NCBI GenBank assembly: GCA_003427395.1
Contig: BFEA01000472.1
Location: 30,035 to 50,214, forward strand
Direction of reading: 5' to 3'
Source: Chara braunii
Taxonomy: Eukaryota; Streptophyta; Charophyceae; Charales; Characeae
Length of the DNA: 20,180 nt
Shown here in pieces: positions 16,424 to 20,180 of the stretch. The translations under genes were made by a program, and so were the position numbers. Numbering within the stretch: position 1 is the first letter of the stretch; the number at the start of each line of letters is the position of its first letter. The notes below the pieces were generated by a model that did not search any database, had not been told where the DNA came from, and saw only the letters and a program-made list of their open reading frames with translations.

Positions 16424-16810
16424 CGCAGGGAACAGACTTTAGTCAGGCTGTACAGACCAAGTTCAGTCCTGACAGCAGGGAACAGACTCAAGATCGAGCA
16501 CAGACGTCTAGGTACAGTCCTAGGTACAGTCCAACTGTTGAGGACCCACCCTAGATGGACTGTACAGTCTAGGTACAGTCCTAGAAACAGTTAGACCGTA
16601 GGGAACAGACTCAAGGTGGGCTATAGACTCTATGTACAGTCATGCAAGCACTTCAGTGCTAGGGAACAAACTTTATACGGATTGTACAGTCGAACTACAG
16701 TCCTAGAAACAAACAGTACAATAGACTCTAGATGCAGCTGTAGGAACAGTCCGACCGTAGAGAGCAGAGTCAGCAGACTCTAGATGGACTATAGACTCCA
16801 TATGCTGTCC
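16424..16810. repeat. decayed minisatellite rich in GTACAGTC
   Basis: Phrases CAGGGAACAGACT(CAAG), GTCTAGGTACAGTCCTAG, GGACTGTACAGTC and AACAGT..GACCGTAG recur in the same order with a period of roughly 60-80 bases, about five units, strongly diverged. GACTGTACAGTC is itself a palindrome. No coding. Confidence 0.7.
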
Positions 16811-16941
16811 TGGGAAAAGTTTGACAGTTTTTCACTTCTTTGTTTCTCTGCTCCTCTCAACCACCCAGTATCAGGACCCCCGCCTCAAGAAGACCCCCTT
16901 CCCAAACTGCCTGCTCTGCACATCTCCACTAACACGTCCCT

Positions 16942-16943
16942 CC

Positions 16944-17014
<71 letters not shown>
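16942..17014. repeat. compound C19-(AC)7-(AG)20 microsatellite
   Basis: C run 16942-16960, AC repeat to 16974, AG repeat to 17014. The C run length is likely to be poorly determined by sequencing. Confidence 0.9.
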
Positions 17015-17015
<1 letters not shown>

Positions 17016-17182
17016 ATCCATTTTCGTTTCCCTTTGTCATAATGCTCCTCCTTTCCATTCTCCTCCCATGTTTGATGGTCATTTATTTTGTATTCTTGTC
17101 CTACCCCATTTTATTAGCGCCTGCGCAAGCACGACACGCGTGAAACGAGAAATGGTCCCAAAGAAAAAAGAAAAGGAAAAAA

Positions 17183-17339
17183 CCCAACGGGCCTATCTCA
17201 GTTGCCAAACAGATTAGCTGTTGAGACACAGACACAAGTTCGAATCCAGATGATAGATGAATGGAATGACGTAACTCTGAACTACCTGAGGCTGGACGTG
17301 GCCCTTCAAACGGAAAAAGAAGGGGGAAAAAAGGAAAAA
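17183..17339 (+). mobile_element. candidate tRNA-derived SINE
   Basis: An A-box-like TATCTCAGTTGCC at 17194 and a B-box-like AGTTCGAATCC at 17237 are 43 bases apart, the spacing found in tRNA genes. A body of about 70 bases ends in an A-rich tail. AAAAGGAAAAA occurs just before (17171-17181) and at the end (17329-17339), a possible 11-bp target-site duplication, although A-rich. The head does not fold into a complete tRNA cloverleaf by eye. Confidence 0.4.
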
Positions 17340-17471
17340 CAAGGGCAAAAAAACTCACGTGATCATTCTGCCTACCTCTTGAAACGTGCAATCACTTTGC
17401 TCTGTGGCTGGTGTGGGAATTCTGCCCCCCATGTTTTTGTTTTTTTTGTTTTGTCTGGGTGTACGCATGGT

Positions 17472-17525
<54 letters not shown>
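17472..17525. repeat. compound (GT)n(GA)n microsatellite
   Basis: GT to about 17495, then GA to 17525. Confidence 0.95.
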
Positions 17526-17530
<5 letters not shown>

Positions 17531-18450
17531 CTTCTTCCTCTTCTCAGTCCACCATCTCCCTCTCACCCTCTCGCTACCTGACTTCACTGCATCAGCAGAC
17601 TACGCGAGAGAGAGAGCTTGGTGACACTTGGATCCAGACTCGACATGGGCTTCAGACATTTTGACGAGGAATTATTCGGGACTTGTAACGAGACTTAGTG
17701 TTGATGACTTTCCCATCTCCCCCCTCCTCTTCTTCGTCTGATCCCCTCCTCTTCGTCTGTGCATGTCTGGACCTGGCGCCTTCTTCCTGTGTGTAGCGCC
17801 AGGCCCCTTCACACCTTGTGATGAGAATGTTGTATGTTTAGTCTGCATTGCGACATTGATGGGGCTCGTCATTATTATTCTAGCATCCTGCTGCACTATC
17901 TTGCACTACGTGAAAGAGGTCAGTCGCGGTCAGGTCAGGACTTGTATCTAATTCTTCCACTGCGCTATAAAGCACCATATTTGTATGTATCAGGATGTAC
18001 AATACTTGTTGGGATTTCACTTGCACTGCATTCAGTCCTTTTCATCACATTGCAGATCCTTGGTTTTATATGTACATCGCCCAACTGGGCATGTAACACA
18101 GTGCCACTCGCAAAGAAAATCGGATTAAGGGCCTAAATCTGGATGTGTTTTCTGCAAAGATGTCGAAAAGCTGATCAACCTACATTTTCTGCACCTCTCG
18201 ACAAACATGTCTAGATTGACGCGTTCAATCCAATACTCTTTGGTAGTGGGATCTTGGCCCAGGTGAAACCCGCAAAGAAGATGCCCGCGTGGGCAAACAC
18301 AAACCATACAAAATAACCACACAAAAAGAAAAGAGAAAAAGTTACTTTTATCTGCTTTTCTGGTGTTGATAAATCCCATTGACCACATCAACATCACTAC
18401 TGCGAAGAGGGATACAGTAAAAAAAAAACAAAAAAAAAACAAAAGCAAAG
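17526..18450. other. no firm gene seen
   Basis: A 62-codon plus-strand ORF at 17763-17951 would contain one hydrophobic segment (VVCLVCIATLMGLVIIILAS). It lacks any homologous look or gene context, so I treat it as chance. A-rich stretches with A10 and A9 runs lie near 18420-18445. Confidence 0.35.
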
Positions 18451-18505
18451 AGGCTCCATTCTATTCTTGAGGAGAAGCACATGATGGGAATGGAGCCCAC
18501 CGTCC
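18451..18505 (-). repeat. short dispersed hairpin repeat, copy 3
   Basis: The plus strand reads GGCTCCATTCTATTCTTGAG, then GAAGCACATGATGGGAATGG and AGCCCACCGTCC, aligned with copies 1 and 2. It is preceded by A-rich sequence. Confidence 0.55.
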
Positions 18506-18597
18506 ACACCACGAAGGTTACAATTTTCAAACAAACAAAAAAAAAGAACGCCGCGATTAAAACCTTGTGTGGGTGTGCGCACAGTTGTGTTATGTCG

Positions 18598-18600
<3 letters not shown>

Positions 18601-18656
<56 letters not shown>

Positions 18657-18657
18657 C
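18601..18657. repeat. compound (GT)n(GA)n microsatellite
   Basis: GT to about 18640, then GA to 18657. The upstream GGGTGTGCGCACAGTTGTGT resembles GGGTGTACGCATGGTTGTGT before the tract at 17472. Confidence 0.95.
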
Positions 18658-18667
18658 GAGAGAGCAT

Positions 18668-18768
18668 GTGTGTCGTGGAGAAGAGGAGGGTTGGATATGG
18701 CAGATCGGTGGTTCCTTGGAAAGGTGACAGTGTGGTTATCTTCATGACACTGGAACGTCAGAGAGAGA

Positions 18769-18831
<63 letters not shown>

Positions 18832-18926
18832 TGTGTCGTGGAGAAGAGGAGGATTGAATTTGGCAGATCGGTGGTTCCTTGGAAGGGCAACAGTGTGATT
18901 ATCTTCATTACACTGGAATGTAAGAG
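18668..18926. repeat. tandem duplication around a GA microsatellite, period 163
   Basis: Units at 18668-18758 and 18831-18926 share GTGTGTCGTGGAGAAGAGGA, GGCAGATCGGTGGTTCCTTG and ATCTTCAT.ACACTGGAA. They differ at about one base in ten. A (GA)n tract (18760-18830) separates them. Confidence 0.85.
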
Positions 18927-19077
18927 TGTCTGTTGTCATCTTCGCTATACACAACTGAGACAAGTCCACCAAAAAAACATGGTTATCATATCGTTAAAAC
19001 AGGAAAATTAGACAACTCTATAAAAAAAAGCATGACTGTGGCAGACTGTTTCGTCGGACTTTCACCAACTCATCACC

Positions 19078-19165
19078 ACAGAGAGAGGGAGAGAGAGAAA
19101 GAGAGAGAGACAGAGAAAGAAAGACAAAGAAAGGGTGGTAAAGCGACGGAGAGAGAGAGGTCGTA
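19078..19165. repeat. imperfect (GA)n tract
   Basis: GAGAGAGG, GAAAGAGA and similar interrupted purine repeats. Confidence 0.85.
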
Positions 19166-19243
19166 CATGTGTGTCGTCAAGTGAACTGTTAGCATCAACG
19201 ATTTGGACAAAGAGGAGGGGAAAGGAGAGAAGGACGAGACTAC

Positions 19244-19320
19244 GGGCCTTGCTACACTACTCTCGAAATGTGGGAAATGAGAGTGCATCTTCTGCTAGAA
19301 CGTGGAAAGATGCACCGCCA
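19244..19320 (+). repeat. diverged dispersed repeat, copy C
   Basis: Aligned with copies A (12466-12535) and B (12810-12890). The best-matching block is ATGAGAGTGCATCTTCTGCT followed by AGAACGTGGAAAGATGCACC. Confidence 0.5.
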
Positions 19321-19412
19321 TGATTTTTGTCTTCCGTGCATGTCGACGGTAGTGAAGCGAGGCCCTACCTACATTTGTGCATAACAAGAGTACTGGACAT
19401 GCAGACTTCAAC

Positions 19413-19415
<3 letters not shown>

Positions 19416-19487
<72 letters not shown>
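19416..19487. repeat. (GA)36 microsatellite
   Basis: Uninterrupted GA over about 72 bases. Confidence 0.95.
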
Positions 19488-19490
<3 letters not shown>

Positions 19491-19580
19491 CCCAGATGTT
19501 GGTCACATGCCGCTTTGACCGACCGGACCTGTCGTAAGCCAAAATAATGTACCAGAGCAAAGCATATAGAGCAGAGATAT

Positions 19581-19634
<54 letters not shown>
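19581..19634. repeat. compound (CT)n(CA)n microsatellite
   Basis: CT to about 19604, then CA to 19634. This is the reverse-strand form of the GT/GA compound tracts at 17472 and 18601. Confidence 0.95.
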
Positions 19635-19689
19635 GCACACGGAAACATACGCACAGTAAGTCACAACCTTCCCTGTAGGAGAGCCGCAT

Positions 19690-20060
19690 AGACACAAACG
19701 AGGAGGAGAGGGGTGAAGGAGGAGGACACAGGGAGGGAGGAGGCGGACTCGAACTGGGGGAGGAGGAATGCACCATAGGTGGAGGGAAGTGATGGCGCCC
19801 TAAGTGGATTAGAAGGGTTAATATGAAATTCACAAGCCGAGGAATACGGATTGCCGGGAAGGGAGAGAATGAGAGAGAGATTGTGAGCATGTCGCGACAA
19901 ACGAGGGGGAGAGAGACAGTGGAAGAGAGACAGAGATCCATTCTTCAAAGATACAGATACAAAGGAGGCAGGGAGACATACGCAGATTGTATACACACAA
20001 ACAGAGAGAAAGGAGAGAGAGAGAAATGAATTCAGGAAAGAAGCAAAGATGAAGAGAAGT
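19690..20060. repeat. purine-rich strand, GGA/GAGA low complexity
   Basis: Long runs of GGAGGAG, GAGAGAGA and AAGAGA on the plus strand. The reverse-strand ORFs here (Ser/Pro/Leu-rich) reflect composition only. Confidence 0.6.
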
Positions 20061-20180
20061 GAAGAAGGTTCAGCCAAGACCTTCCTAAAAGGGCCTTTAC
20101 CCGATTCAGCCCTTGTAAAAGTAATGCAGCGTGAACGGGTATCTCGCCAGGACTCAGGACACGTGAAAGCAGATCAACGG

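Noticed and set aside
17763-17951. 62-aa plus-strand ORF with one hydrophobic segment
   Set aside because: Short, isolated, no conserved motif, and in a region of mixed repeats; consistent with chance.
18230-18290. B-box-like GGCCAAGATCCC on the minus strand as a second SINE or tRNA
   Set aside because: No A box at the right distance and no tRNA-like fold; the match to the B box is weak.

Overview
The window is nuclear, non-coding-rich eukaryotic DNA, and no convincing host gene is visible. It is dense in microsatellites (GAA, GA, GT/GA, CT, CAT, long A/T/C runs), small inverted-repeat elements, decayed tandem repeats and one large retroelement. Two things point to the green lineage: the domain layout of the retroelement, which matches the Chlamys-type Penelope-like elements (PLEs) described from green algae and spike mosses, and a plant-type initiator-Met tRNA primer-binding sequence near 9848. 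A charophyte-like alga would fit, but the species cannot be fixed from the sequence alone.

Region 388-6882 (minus strand) is a Penelope-like retroelement lying inside a (GAA)n microsatellite. Read on the minus strand it begins with a 5'-truncated copy (6841-5829). This is followed head-to-tail by a nearly full-length copy (5828-430), so that about 1 kb is present at both ends as a pseudo-LTR. The full copy carries a small basic ORF (125 aa), an ORF1 with a Gly/Met-rich head, a CCHC zinc knuckle and a long charged coiled coil (339 aa), and an ORF2 with an N-terminal GIY-YIG endonuclease, a CxC linker and a reverse transcriptase. The ORF1 stop and ORF2 start overlap as TAATG. ORF2 is broken by two frameshifts. 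The left pseudo-LTR contains a one-base assembly gap flanked by an exact 95-bp duplication.

Region 6883-10420 holds GC-rich palindromic DNA, a 279-bp MITE-like element with GGTTAAC termini, and a possible LTR/primer-binding-site remnant. Region 10424-11385 holds a 207-bp tandem duplication, then six regularly spaced hairpin units with a conserved apical sequence and arms that differ between copies yet still pair. Region 11400-14014 is CAG-rich and then pyrimidine-rich, without a gene. Region 14015-14465 is a 451-bp foldback element built from short sub-repeats.

Region 15044-20180 is simple-sequence-rich. It contains a second GGTTAAC MITE (15569-15870), three copies of a short dispersed hairpin-containing repeat, a decayed TACAGTC minisatellite, a candidate tRNA-derived SINE (17183-17339), several compound GT/GA microsatellites and a microsatellite-linked duplication. 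The retroelement ORFs are the only believable protein-coding sequence in the window.
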